Below, piece by piece: positions 17,828-27,068 of a stretch of DNA of 58,315 nt. The translations under genes and the position numbers were made by a program. A model generated the notes under the pieces. That model was not told the DNA's origin and ran no database searches. It was given only the letters and a program-made list of their open reading frames with translations. Within the stretch, counting starts at the first letter, position 1. The number at the start of each line of letters is the position of its first letter. The DNA is from Clostridium sp. CAG:221 (GTDB lineage: Bacteria > Bacillota > Clostridia > Clostridiales > Clostridiaceae), in contig FR883401.1 of assembly GCA_000435835.1 (NCBI GenBank), forward strand, positions 1 to 58,315. Direction: 5' to 3'.

Positions 17828-19078
17828 TTATAGAAGTTTGTTGGCAAAATTCATATTATCATACTGATTTTTTTCTATATAATCATATATTTCAGACATA
17901 TAAGTTTTATCATGTTCAATATCTCTAGCAAATAAGGAAATCAGCTTTATTATATTCTCTGATGATTCTTGCCTACTACTTATATATCTTCCTACCAAGT
18001 AAAATCTTATAAAGGAATATCTCACTACAAGCATTATATATCCCTCTAACATATCATCACTTTCTGTAAAGGGAAATAAATTATTATACATATAATTTAC
18101 TAAGTAATTTTCAAAGATATATTCATATTTTTTTATGAAATTCTTATTATATTCCTGGAAAATGCTTATATATCTTTCTTCATAATTTCCACAATTATCT
18201 ATATCATTAATATTAAATCCATCTAAAACCTCATCAGTATATTTCTTAAAATCATCACTTATAGCCTGCTCTCTTATATTAGAAAATTCTATTATACTTT
18301 TAAAGAAGATAATTTGAAAAATATAATCCATATTATTTTTTTTATATTTCTGAGCAATATTTTCCCTGTCATAGTCCTTAATAAAGCTATGCGCTAATTT
18401 ATAATCCTCTTCCATTTTTTCTTCTAAGGTCATAATGAAATCTCCTAAAATATAAAGTCTTTCACTTAACGGATAATTTCTATCCTGCATTATTTCCATA
18501 GAAAAAGCTCTTATTTCTTTTAAGTATTTAATAGGTGATTTCTTATACTTTTTAGAATTAGTATTATATTCATCATTGATAATATACTTTTCAAATACCT
18601 GTTCACTGCTATTGAAAGAAATCTTATCCTCACTTTGCAACATGATTTTTGCTGCTTCAAGGCATGATACATCTAGGGATATTTCATATTCATTATTAAT
18701 TTTATTTAGTATCCTTGGAAATTGTGTACATATATTCGATAAATACTCTTCACCTATAGCAGTATAAATTGAACAGTAATTACATTTATCTAGAAATGGG
18801 CATTTCTTATCTTCGTTAAGTTTTATTATTCCATAATCTAAATCATCACTGGTACAATAATTATTTTTCTTAATATTATCTGATAACATTGCTTTCATTT
18901 TTTGATCTTGCACTTTTAAATACTCATCAAAAGTATCTTTATCAATTTCTATATCCCAACCTTGACAGCAGGTATCTTCACATTCTCCCCCTATACACTT
19001 AAATCTTGCAAAATTATTAGGGTACGTAACTTTTAGCTTATTATACATTTCCTTCGTCCTTTTCTTATAAAAATCCAT
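17828..19078 (-). CDS. fliB: FliB-family flagellin lysine-N-methylase
   Basis: The 416-residue protein has the cysteine-rich N-terminus of FliB-type proteins. CIGGECEDTCCQGW lies near residues 28-41, CPFLDKCNYCSIY near 93-105, and LSNICTQFPR follows. In Salmonella, FliB methylates surface lysines of flagellin, and the cysteines are thought to hold an iron-sulfur cluster. The remaining 270 residues are helical and less conserved. No flagellin or other flagellar gene lies nearby, so the real target may be different here. The gene is flanked by its own promoter region and is not obviously co-transcribed with the MATE gene. Confidence 0.8.
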   Translation of the reverse strand: MDFYKKRTKEMYNKLKVTYPNNFARFKCIGGECEDTCCQGWDIEIDKDTFDEYLKVQDQKMKAMLSDNIKKNNYCTSDDLDYGIIKLNEDKKCPFLDKCNYCSIYTAIGEEYLSNICTQFPRILNKINNEYEISLDVSCLEAAKIMLQSEDKISFNSSEQVFEKYIINDEYNTNSKKYKKSPIKYLKEIRAFSMEIMQDRNYPLSERLYILGDFIMTLEEKMEEDYKLAHSFIKDYDRENIAQKYKKNNMDYIFQIIFFKSIIEFSNIREQAISDDFKKYTDEVLDGFNINDIDNCGNYEERYISIFQEYNKNFIKKYEYIFENYLVNYMYNNLFPFTESDDMLEGYIMLVVRYSFIRFYLVGRYISSRQESSENIIKLISLFARDIEHDKTYMSEIYDYIEKNQYDNMNFANKLL

Positions 19079-19210
19079 TATTATACTTAAGTATAAGTTT
19101 TCTCACTTTATTTATATTATACCATTTATACTTACAATGAAACTTTCATTTTATTTAATCTTATAAGCAAAGTATTCTTCTCCTTGTCCTGTAGGAAATT
19201 TAATTAATAA

Positions 19211-19246
19211 AAAAGCATGGAAGTTAAAAAATATTTCCATGCTTTT
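19211..19246 (-). terminator. Terminator of ctc
   Basis: The stem AAAAGCATGGAA / TTCCATGCTTTT (12 bp, 12-base loop) lies about 50 bases past the ctc stop. Confidence 0.88.
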
Positions 19247-19296
19247 CACTATATATTTATAAATGATATCTTACTTTTATAATTATTCCGTTCTTC

Positions 19297-19884
19297 CTAT
19301 TGTTTAGATTCTGTTCCGTCTTCACTTTGATCTTCATCAGTATCTACAGCACTGTTATCAGCAATTGTTGCTACTATTGCATTTTCATCAACATCTAATC
19401 TCATTCCTTCAGGGATAACTAAATCTTTAATAAATATTTTATCTCCAATATTTAATTCTCCTACATTACACTTAATATTTTCTGGGAGCTTATCTGCTTC
19501 ACCATATAATTCAACTTCTGAAATTAGAACTTCTAATAATAGTTGACGACCTTCTAAAGTTGACTGTCCATCAAATACTACAGGTATTTTCATCTTAATC
19601 TTTTCATCTTTCTTAATATCTTGGAAATCAATGTGTATTACCTTTCCAAAAGAATCTTTTTGTAATTCCTTAACTACACAATTCTCAATATGTCCATTTA
19701 ATTTTAAAGAAAGAATTGAACTTTTAGCCAATGTTAAAAGTTTGTACATATCTTTTCTAGTAATCTTAATTGATACTGTATTGTCCAAATGTGATCCATA
19801 AAGTACTGCTGGTACTTCTCCATGCATTCTTACTTTTTTACCCTTTTCATTTCTCTCACTTACATTTAATACTATACTTTCCAC
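19297..19884 (-). CDS. ctc: 50S ribosomal protein L25 / general stress protein Ctc
   Basis: This 195-residue protein is of the long (TL5/Ctc) L25 type that binds 5S rRNA in the large ribosomal subunit. The N-terminal beta-barrel domain includes GEVPAVLYG (about residues 22-30). The C-terminal TL5 domain includes FDGQSTLEGRQLLLEVL. An acidic tail ends the protein. The GTG at 19884 (MESIVLN) is chosen because AAGGGG lies six bases upstream and family members start this way; an in-frame TTG 18 bases earlier would place that site inside the gene. Confidence 0.93.
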   Translation of the reverse strand: MESIVLNVSERNEKGKKVRMHGEVPAVLYGSHLDNTVSIKITRKDMYKLLTLAKSSILSLKLNGHIENCVVKELQKDSFGKVIHIDFQDIKKDEKIKMKIPVVFDGQSTLEGRQLLLEVLISEVELYGEADKLPENIKCNVGELNIGDKIFIKDLVIPEGMRLDVDENAIVATIADNSAVDTDEDQSEDGTESKQ

Positions 19885-20260
19885 AATAACCCCTTCTTTC
19901 AATTATTGACTACATTTTGTTATAGCGAATATAAAAAATTATTTATTATAATTATTGCCATTTATTTGGCAATTAAACTTTTTTCAGCTTATTTTTTTCA
20001 TAAATTTTCATAAATTCACTTAACAATTTAATTATAATACTTTGTGAAAATTATTCCTAGAAGTATTTTTACTTTATTTTCCAAATATATTTATTCTATC
20101 TTCCTCTTTTAAAATTATTATTAAACTCCTCTATAATTCTTAGTTTTTCTTCTTAATTGTCCATAGGTTAATTATTTGATAATTACTATTAAAATATATA
20201 TAATATTACTTAATAAAATATATCGTACAATTTTGTACATGCATATAAAGGAGATTTAAT
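19885..20260. promoter_or_regulatory. Intergenic region with divergent promoters and two inverted repeats
   Basis: This gene-free 376-base stretch separates ctc (minus) from a small plus-strand gene. It contains ATTGCCA-6-TGGCAAT (19954-19973), close upstream of ctc, and GTACAA-TT-TTGTAC (20225-20238), 22 bases before the small ORF. Both are operator-like. The rest is AT-rich, with several TATAAT-like boxes and no coding signal I can support. Confidence 0.45.
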
Positions 20261-20404
20261 ATGACTACTAATGAAAAAATAGAAAAGAAAACTGTAGAAG
20301 TTCAAGCACCTAAAAAGGTTAAATATCAATGTCTTCACACAACTGAAGAAAAAGAATGTACTTGCATCAGAAGCAAAGGCTTAGTATTAAAGAAAAAATT
20401 ATAA
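20261..20404 (+). CDS. Small Cys-containing protein, 47 residues
   Basis: A short ORF encodes a lysine-rich protein with three cysteines in the pattern YQC-x(8)-C-x-C (residues 24, 33 and 35). Support for it being real comes from AAAGGAG eight bases before the ATG, an upstream palindrome (20225-20238) and a strong two-part terminator immediately after the stop. The family is unknown. The cysteines and basic character would suit metal or redox binding, but this is only inference. Confidence 0.7.
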   Translation: MTTNEKIEKKTVEVQAPKKVKYQCLHTTEEKECTCIRSKGLVLKKKL

Positions 20405-20410
20405 AAATCA

Positions 20411-20449
20411 AAAAGTATGGATAAGACCAATGGTCTAAGCCATACTTTT
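20411..20449 (+). terminator. Terminator after the 47-residue gene
   Basis: Nested stems AAAAGTATGG/CCATACTTTT and AGACCA/TGGTCT form a long hairpin followed by a T-rich tract, seven bases after the stop codon. Confidence 0.88.
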
Positions 20450-20526
20450 ATTAATTCTATTTTCACTTGCTTCAATACTTACATTCCAGTGTTTAGTAAA
20501 TTTTCTCCACGTTATATAATCTAGGT

Positions 20527-21282
20527 TTAAACTATTTTTACATTTGGATTCAAATAGTGTTCTCTATTTTTAGTCTTTCCGTTATAATCAATTGCTTTCT
20601 TTGGACAACTCTGAATACATGAAACACATAGCTCACAATGATGTTTCCACATTGGCCTATCATTAACCATTACAATATTATTTACTGGACATCTTTTAGC
20701 ACATAGACCACAACCTGTGCATGTATCATCTACTGTATAATTATTATCTAATTCATTACATTCATTAATATGTTTATAAAAATAATTTGTAAACACCCTA
20801 TCAAAGATTAAATGACTTTTTTCAATTTTTAATACTTCCTTATTTTTTATACATTCACTTATCTTTAATATTTTTTCTGCTTCCTTTTTAAAAAGCTTTT
20901 CTTGAACTTTTTTACTTATAGCTCCGTAACCTATAATATAATTACCTGGCATATTAACTAAAAAACCAGCTGATAACTTCAATTTTCTTTCATGCAAAAT
21001 CTCTTCACATTGATCCAATGCCTTACCGGGAAGTCCGCCAAAATTTCCAATGGCATAAATATAAGTATCCTTTTTTACATTTAATTTTTTTAAAAACTCA
21101 CAAACTATTAAAGGAAGCCCCCAAAAATATATTGGAAAGATAATTCCTAAGGTATCTGCTTCAATTAAATCACCAGAATATTCTGCTATTTTATTAATTG
21201 AACTTTCTCCTAATTCTCCACTTAAATCTTCTGCAATTTGTAAACTGTTTCCTGTACCTGTAAAATAATATATCTTATTCAT
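20527..21282 (-). CDS. EFR1-type flavodoxin-ferredoxin fusion
   Basis: This protein of about 251 residues joins an N-terminal flavodoxin-like domain to a C-terminal 2[4Fe-4S] ferredoxin. In the flavodoxin part, YYFTGTGNSLQIA near residues 6-18 gives the FMN phosphate loop. The cluster motifs are CTGCGLCAKRCP and CELCVSCIQSCP (about residues 187-230). EFR1-family proteins are electron carriers in anaerobes. The ATG at 21282 is chosen because GGAGG lies six bases upstream; the in-frame GTG two codons earlier abuts that site. No redox partner gene is adjacent, so its electron donor and acceptor are unknown. Confidence 0.88.
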   Translation of the reverse strand: MNKIYYFTGTGNSLQIAEDLSGELGESSINKIAEYSGDLIEADTLGIIFPIYFWGLPLIVCEFLKKLNVKKDTYIYAIGNFGGLPGKALDQCEEILHERKLKLSAGFLVNMPGNYIIGYGAISKKVQEKLFKKEAEKILKISECIKNKEVLKIEKSHLIFDRVFTNYFYKHINECNELDNNYTVDDTCTGCGLCAKRCPVNNIVMVNDRPMWKHHCELCVSCIQSCPKKAIDYNGKTKNREHYLNPNVKIV

Positions 21283-21339
21283 TGACACCCTCCAAAAACT
21301 TTTTTCAATTATACCATATTATTACTTTTAAGATATATT

Positions 21340-21832
21340 CTATAATAATTTCTCAATTGCTAAAACTACTTTTAGCAAGGAATACTTATCTTTTAATTGA
21401 TTTTCAATTTTCCTACTTCTTTCCTTAACCATATCACTATATAAAACTTCCATAACTGCATTATATAATTGCTTTCCACTACTGGGAAATGAACGAACTC
21501 TTTTTCCTATTCCAAGCTCTACTATACGCTTAGCATTTGAAAGCTGGTCATTTATAAATGGCATTGCAACCATTGGAACTCCCAATGCCATTGCTTCATT
21601 AACACTATTCATGCCACAATGTGTCAAAAATACATCTGCATGCTGAAGTACTTCAATTTGAGGTACAAAAGAATAGGCGTATATATTATCTGGTATTTTA
21701 CCTAATGTCTGTATATCTACTTTCCCAGTATTTAAAATCACCGATAACTCTTTCAACTAAAAATCTCGTCAACGGAATTGTTGGATTTGTATGCCCTGAA
21801 TATGGTACGTTAACCATTAATATATTGGCCAT
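21340..21832 (-). pseudogene. MGT-family glycosyltransferase with large internal deletion and frameshift
   Basis: The ATG at 21832 after GGAGG opens a perfect family N-terminus (MANILMVNVPYSGHTNPT, then IPLTRFLVE). After about 27 codons the frame breaks. From about 21756 a different frame encodes the C-terminal third of the same enzyme, with VDIQTLGKIPDNIY, then SFVPQIEVLQHADVFLTHCG and the UDP-sugar-binding end of the fold. Intact macrolide/zeaxanthin-type glycosyltransferases have about 400 residues. Here roughly 230 codons of the middle are missing. The fragment cannot be a working enzyme. Confidence 0.88.
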
Positions 21833-22000
21833 TTTTCCTCCTTAAATTTAAAATTATAAATATTCTTCTTACATTAAATGAATATAATTAAATTAATTCT
21901 CGCTTAATTTATATATTCATAGTACAATCTCATTATTAAAAATCATTTTCTATTTATAATATTTTCTTATAACATTTGCATAAACAGAGCTAATGAAAGA

Positions 22001-22030
22001 AAAACACTCAAATTTATATTTGAGTGTTTT
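22001..22030 (-). terminator. Terminator of cstA
   Basis: A 13-bp perfect stem (AAAACACTCAAAT / ATTTGAGTGTTTT) with a 4-base loop lies 16 bases past the restored cstA stop codon. Confidence 0.9.
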
Positions 22031-22045
22031 AAATATTTTATAAAA

Positions 22046-23480
22046 TTATAATTTTACTTTATTAGAAGAAGCTTTTAAAGCAGGTATTAATGTTCTAAAT
22101 AAGAATACTGTCAAACAAATAATAGCAAAAATAATTCCTATAGGATATGAAATTGAAGTTGATAGCTTAAATCCTTCGTCAATAAGTACAGGTTACAGCT
22201 GACATAAAGGTGGCTGGCAAAGCTGCCAGCAAAGATGACATTGGTTTAGCAAACCCTGCATATTTAGCTAAATACACAGCTCCTGCCCAAAATACAATCA
22301 TTGCTAGTGTTTGATTTGACCATGAAAAATATCTCCATACAACTTGATAATCAATAAGTGAAATTAAATAGCCAATTGTAAGTAAAGGTACCGATAAAAA
22401 TAATCTATTCTTAATTACCTTTTGATCAATTTTAAACCAGTCAGCTATTGTAAGTCTAGCACTTCTAAAAGCAGTATCACCAGATGTAATAGGACAAGCT
22501 ATAACCCCTATCATGGCAAGCACTCCCCCTACACGTCCTAATAATCCAATGGACATATCATAAACGGTAGTTGAACATCCTCCACCAGCTGAAAGTAATC
22601 CTTCAGTCCCATTATAAAATGCCACTCCAGCTGAAGCCCAAATAAGCGCTATAACACCTTCTGCAACCATTGCTCCGTAAAATATCTTTCTATCATTCTT
22701 TTCATTTTCAATACATCTAGCTATCATTGGTGACTGAGTAGAATGAAAACCTGATATAGCACCACAAGCAACTGTAATAAACATTAATGGCCAAATAGGT
22801 TTTCCATCTGGGTGTAAATTATTTAAAGTAATTTCTGGCATAGGGTTTGTCCCATTATTAAAAATAGTAGCTCCTGCTATTCCTACAGCCATTATAATAA
22901 GACATGCTCCAAAGATAGGATATAACTTTCCAATAATCTTATCTATTGGAAGTAATGTTGCTAAAAAATAATATATAAGCACAACTATAGTCCAAAATGT
23001 AATATTCATAAAATTAGGAGTCAATTTGGCAAGTAACCCTGCTGGTCCTACCATGAATACAACGCCAACCATTACAAGAAGGATAACAGAAAAAATCCTC
23101 ATAACATTTTTCATTACTTTTCCTAAGTAAATTCCTACTATCTCAGATATGCTAGCACCATCATTTCTTACAGATAACATACCACTTAAAAAGTCATGAA
23201 CACCACCTGCAAAAATTGTACCAAATACAATCCAAAGATATACACTTGGCCCCCAGATAGCACCTGATAAAGCACCAAATATTGGACCAAGCCCTGCAAT
23301 GTTAAGAAGTTGAATAAGGAAAGATTTCCAGGTTTTCATTGGCATATAATCAATTCCATCTGAATGAGCAATTGCAGGAGTAGGCCTATTAATTTCAGGT
23401 CCAAATACTTTTTCTACAACTCTACCATATACAATATACCCAATAACTAGTATTGCTAAACAGACAAAGAAACTAACCAC
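22046..23480 (-). pseudogene. cstA: CstA-family carbon starvation / peptide transporter, frameshifted near the C-terminus
   Basis: This is a CstA-family membrane protein, implicated in peptide or pyruvate uptake during starvation. Recognisable parts are GPEINRPTPA, SDGIDYMPM, LLNIAGLGPIFGAL and GAISGFHSTQSPM, with many membrane helices. The initial frame stops after 433 codons at 22179 (end VTCTY). Just past that point a second frame continues with the expected tail (LIDEGFKLSTSISYPIG, one more helix, KASSNK) to a stop at 22046, next to the terminator. One missing or extra base near 22184 explains this; a sequencing error is possible. The start is GTG at 23480, with a weak ribosome-binding site. 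Confidence 0.85.
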
Positions 23481-23720
23481 AAAACCACTTTCTTTTTTTA
23501 TTTACAATTATATTTTACACCTTTTGAAAACATTATCACATACTATTTCTAATTTATTTTATAATTTTGCTTTAAAAAGCTTGCAAATTAAAACTGTAAT
23601 ATATATGAAATCATTGAACTTATAAAAAATTAATGTTATGCTATCAATGTTAAACTTAGTAAAAATATAAATGCTACATAAAATAAAGTTTAATTTACAA
23701 TTAATAAGATAATATATTAC

Positions 23721-23746
23721 GGAGCTTATTTTGTAGGCTCTTTTTT
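23721..23746 (+). promoter_or_regulatory. Possible leader attenuator before the second ABC-F gene
   Basis: A short stem GAGC/GCTC with an 11-base loop is followed by six T residues, ending 22 bases before the ABC-F start. It resembles a weak intrinsic terminator placed in a leader, as found upstream of regulated ABC-F genes. The stem is short, so confidence is low. Confidence 0.3.
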
Positions 23747-23768
23747 AATGATAAAGAGAGGTAATCAT

Positions 23769-25514
23769 ATGATAAAAGTTTCTAATTTAGCATACTCATT
23801 TCCTAACAAAGATTTATATAAAGACATTTCCTTTACCATAGAAGATGGACAACATTGTGCTTTTATAGGGACAAACGGTACTGGAAAAAGCACACTAATA
23901 GATATAATTATGGATGAAGAAAAATACCTGTTTGACGGTACTGTAGAGAAAGAACCAAATTGTACAATTGGGTATGTAAGTCAATTCTCAGAAGTAGACA
24001 AACTAAAAGAAATCACAGTTTTTGAATATATTAGTGAAGAATTTACGAAACTTCAAAATAAAATTACTTCTATATGTACTGAAATGGAAACATCTTCTGA
24101 TATTGATGCTTTACTTGAGCAATATCAAGAAGCTTTAGATGCATTTGAAGCAATTGGTGGAGATAACTTTGAAAAGATTATTGATAAACAACTAAACCTT
24201 ACTAATTTAATGTGTTACAAAAATTTAAAGCTTTCTGAACTTAGTGGTGGAGAATTTAAACTTATTCAAATTATTAAAGCAATGATAAATAGTCCTGATT
24301 TACTAATCATGGATGAACCAGATGTATTCTTAGATTTTGAACATCTTAATTCACTTAAAGATTTAATAAACACACATAAAGGAACTATGTTAGTTATTAC
24401 TCATAATAGATACTTGTTAAATCACTGTTTTAATAAAATACTTCACTTAGAAAACATGGAACTACAAGAGTTTGATGGAAATTATATTGACTATAACTTC
24501 TCATTACTTCAAACTAAAATTGAATTACAAGAATTAGCAGCTGCTGATACTGCTGAAATTGAAAGAAATGATAAATTAATTGATAGGTTAAGAGAATTAG
24601 CAACAGAAAATGCTGAACAATTTAGAGGAAAAACTTTAAGAGCCAGAATTAAAATTCAAGAAAGATTAGAAGAACGTAGAATTAAAGCTCCTTTTATTGC
24701 TCTTACAGAACCGGACATAAATTTCGTTACATCTAGCAATTTAGAAGATACTATTGCTTTAGAAGTTAATAATTACAATGTTGCTTTTGATGAAACATTA
24801 TTAGAGAATGTTAATTTCGAAATTAAATCTACTGATAAAGTAGCAATTGTAGGTTCAAATGGTACTGGAAAAACTACTTTATTTGAAGAAATATTTAACA
24901 ACAATCATCCTTCAATTAAGTTAAATAAAGATACTAAAATAGCGTATCTTTCTCAAATACAAGGAAGAACACTAAAGGAATCAAATACTATCCGTGAAGA
25001 ATTTTTTGATGCTGGTTTTAAAACATCTGAAGAAATTCTATCATATATTGAAAGATATGGTTTTAATGAAGAAAAACTTGATCAAAAGATAGAAACTTTA
25101 TCAGGTGGAGAGAAAAACATGCTTCAACTTGCTAAGATTTCTGATAGTAATGCACAAATGTTACTTCTTGATGAACCAACTAGTCATTTAGATACATACT
25201 CACAAATAGCCTTAGAAAGAGCTATTAAAAACTTTAATGGTGCTGTTTTAATGATTTCTCATGACTTCTATTCTATAGTTAACTGCATGGATTACGTGTT
25301 AATAGTTGAAGATAAAACAATTAAAAAAATGCGTATGAGAAAGTTTAGGCGAATGATTTATGATAATCATTTTGGAAAAGACTATTTAGAAATTGAACAA
25401 AATAAAAAATCACTTGAAACAAGAATAGAATTGGCTTTAAAAGATAACAATTTCCCTCTTGCCAAAGAATTATGTGAGAAATTAGAAAAACAAGTTAAAT
25501 TATTAAGAAATTAG
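23769..25514 (+). CDS. ABC-F family ATPase
   Basis: This protein of about 581 residues has tandem ABC domains and no membrane segments. Walker A motifs are GTNGTGKST and GSNGTGKTT, the signatures are LSGGEFK and LSGGEKNM, and the Walker B regions are MDEPDVFLD and LDEPTSHLD. A short charged C-terminal coiled coil ends the protein. ABC-F proteins act on ribosomes, either as translation factors or drug-protection proteins. The linker here lacks the KAPKGMG block seen in the gene at 14558, so a housekeeping or uncharacterised role is more likely. The ATG at 23769 is preferred over one at 23748 because GAGAGG sits just before it. Confidence 0.88.
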   Translation: MIKVSNLAYSFPNKDLYKDISFTIEDGQHCAFIGTNGTGKSTLIDIIMDEEKYLFDGTVEKEPNCTIGYVSQFSEVDKLKEITVFEYISEEFTKLQNKITSICTEMETSSDIDALLEQYQEALDAFEAIGGDNFEKIIDKQLNLTNLMCYKNLKLSELSGGEFKLIQIIKAMINSPDLLIMDEPDVFLDFEHLNSLKDLINTHKGTMLVITHNRYLLNHCFNKILHLENMELQEFDGNYIDYNFSLLQTKIELQELAAADTAEIERNDKLIDRLRELATENAEQFRGKTLRARIKIQERLEERRIKAPFIALTEPDINFVTSSNLEDTIALEVNNYNVAFDETLLENVNFEIKSTDKVAIVGSNGTGKTTLFEEIFNNNHPSIKLNKDTKIAYLSQIQGRTLKESNTIREEFFDAGFKTSEEILSYIERYGFNEEKLDQKIETLSGGEKNMLQLAKISDSNAQMLLLDEPTSHLDTYSQIALERAIKNFNGAVLMISHDFYSIVNCMDYVLIVEDKTIKKMRMRKFRRMIYDNHFGKDYLEIEQNKKSLETRIELALKDNNFPLAKELCEKLEKQVKLLRN

Positions 25515-25521
25515 ATTATAT

Positions 25522-25559
25522 AAAAACTCTACAATACAAAAGTATTTTAGAGTTTTTTT
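25522..25559 (+). terminator. Terminator after the second ABC-F gene
   Basis: The stem AAAAACTCTA / TAGAGTTTTT is followed by a T-run, eight bases past the stop codon. Confidence 0.88.
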
Positions 25560-25639
25560 CTTTAAATATTAATAATTTAAACAAACTCATCTTTTTTTAA
25601 TACTATATAATATAAATCTAATGATAGGAGATGAGATAC

Positions 25640-25930
25640 ATGTCATTTGATGATTATAGCAACAGACTTTCTTGCTGCAATCCTTTTTATAATTATGGTA
25701 ATAATTTTCCAGCCTTTAGTAATCCTTGCTTTAACTCGCTAGTAATATTATTCTTATTCTTTGGTGGTGGACGAAGCCTAGGTAGCTTCTGGGGACCTTA
25801 TAACCAAATCTATGGTTGCAGTGGTTTTAATTCTGATTGGTGTGGAAATAATGGATATACAAATCAGGGTGCAAATATTCCAACCGTTCTTAATTCAGCC
25901 AAATATATTAATAACCAATTTCAATCATAA
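25640..25930 (+). CDS. Small Asn/Gly/Cys-rich protein, 96 residues
   Basis: The protein is rich in Asn, Gly, Ser, Tyr and Phe and has six cysteines, including a Cys-Cys pair at residues 12-13. A single hydrophobic stretch, LVILFLFFGGG (about residues 34-44), may be a membrane segment or a buried core. The composition resembles small spore-coat-like or surface-layer proteins, but no family is recognised. The ATG at 25640 is nine bases after AGGAG; an in-frame ATG at 25631 directly touches that site. It is flanked by terminators on both sides. Confidence 0.65.
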   Translation: MSFDDYSNRLSCCNPFYNYGNNFPAFSNPCFNSLVILFLFFGGGRSLGSFWGPYNQIYGCSGFNSDWCGNNGYTNQGANIPTVLNSAKYINNQFQS

Positions 25931-25946
25931 TGATTAGTTGGAAATC

Positions 25947-25986
25947 AAAAAAGCTATTAGCAGTAATTATGCTAATAGCTTTTTTA
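25947..25986. terminator. Terminator after the 96-residue gene
   Basis: The stem AAAAAGCTATTAGC / GCTAATAGCTTTTT has a 9-base loop and lies between convergent genes, so it can work in both directions. Confidence 0.9.
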
Positions 25987-26002
25987 ATTTTACAGTATGT
26001 AT

Positions 26003-26209
26003 TTAATCCATATTATTTTTCTCTTTATAATTAATTACACATTCTTTACAGATACAAGCTTTGCCTTTTAAATTTTCAGGTATCATTTCTCGTAACTCCT
26101 TAGGAACTTCAATTTTTTCACACCAACAACCGCTATGTGATAATCCATTTTCATACCCACAATTATTTGCTTTACCACAAAGCGGACATATATTCTTGCT
26201 AATTTTCAT
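26003..26209 (-). CDS. Cysteine-rich CWC family protein, 68 residues
   Basis: This small protein contains CPLCGKANNCG, then SGCWC, then CICKEC (about residues 8-56). Eight cysteines in this order fit the cysteine-rich CWC family, a predicted zinc-binding fold of unknown function. The ATG at 26209 is chosen because AAGGAG lies at normal spacing upstream; a longer frame to 26272 would read through that site. It is transcribed alone, with about 320 bases of AT-rich DNA up to cobO. Confidence 0.8.
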   Translation of the reverse strand: MKISKNICPLCGKANNCGYENGLSHSGCWCEKIEVPKELREMIPENLKGKACICKECVINYKEKNNMD

Positions 26210-26420
26210 TTCACTTTTCTCCTTTCTCTTTATAAAAAAATAGAATCTAATATTTATTTTACTTAATCCCAACTATTTTAACTTTTTTCATTAATTTTAT
26301 TTGAATATATTATACTATGCTTTGACATTAAAAAGAAATCCCTTAATAATTTTCTTATTTTTTTAATTGTAGATAATATATCATGATATTTTAGAATTTT
26401 TATTTTTTATTACCAATAAT

Positions 26421-26443
26421 CATTTACGAGTATTTCATTTAAG
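26421..26443 (-). repeat. 23-bp element shared with 41340-41362
   Basis: The sequence CATTTACGAGTATTTCATTTAAG recurs at 41340 with one change. In both places it lies just beyond a terminator and upstream of a small minus-strand gene, so it may be a promoter or operator element. Confidence 0.4.
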
Positions 26444-26458
26444 TTATTTATTTAAATA

Positions 26459-26502
26459 AAAAAAATAATCAGTAAAAATCTTAAATCTACTGATTATTTT
26501 TT
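26459..26502 (-). terminator. Terminator of the riboswitch-controlled cobalamin operon
   Basis: The stem AAAATAATCAGTA / TACTGATTATTTT with a 13-base loop and U-run lies about 30 bases after the cobO stop. Confidence 0.88.
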
Positions 26503-26531
26503 CAAAATTACGATTTATCAATACCAATATA

Positions 26532-27068
26532 TTATTTTTCTATTCCTCTTCTTGCTACTATTCCTTTATCAAAAGGATGTTTTATCTTTTGTATTTCAGA
26601 TACATAATCTGCTCTTTCTATAAGTTCATCAGCTGGATTTCTACCTGTTAAGATTACCTCTAAGTTTTCTGGCTTATTATCTAGGAAGTTAAGTAAATCT
26701 TCTCTATCTAAAAGATTTCTGTTATAAGCTCCTATAACTTCATCTAAAATTAATATGTCACATTCACCATTAAAAGCTACTTCCTTCGCCTTTGCAAAGT
26801 TATTTAGATGTATTTCCTTAGACTTAGCTTTTTGTTCTTCAGTCATTCCAAAGGTAAAAACATTTCCTTCTTTCCCTCTAATAATTTCTATATTAGGAAT
26901 TAATTCTAAGGAATTTAATTCACTAGTATTCCAATTCTTCAAAAACTGTAGAATAAATACTTTGAATCCAGCACCTGCAGATCTAATAGCTAATCCCAAT
27001 GAAGCTGTTGTCTTACCTTTACCATCTCCACAATAAATATGAATTAATCCCAACTTTTCCTTATCCAT
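26532..27068 (-). CDS. cobO: Corrinoid adenosyltransferase (CobO/BtuR)
   Basis: This 178-residue enzyme transfers the 5'-deoxyadenosyl group of ATP to the cobalt of cob(I)yrinic acid a,c-diamide or other corrinoids, giving the coenzyme form. The family P-loop is CGDGKGKTTASLG (about residues 13-25), and ILDEVIGAYN follows at about 106. The length is normal for CobO/BtuR. The start overlaps the end of cobQ by eight bases, so it is translationally coupled and is the last gene of the cbiB-cobD-apgM-cobQ-cobO operon. Confidence 0.95.
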   Translation of the reverse strand: MDKEKLGLIHIYCGDGKGKTTASLGLAIRSAGAGFKVFILQFLKNWNTSELNSLELIPNIEIIRGKEGNVFTFGMTEEQKAKSKEIHLNNFAKAKEVAFNGECDILILDEVIGAYNRNLLDREDLLNFLDNKPENLEVILTGRNPADELIERADYVSEIQKIKHPFDKGIVARRGIEK

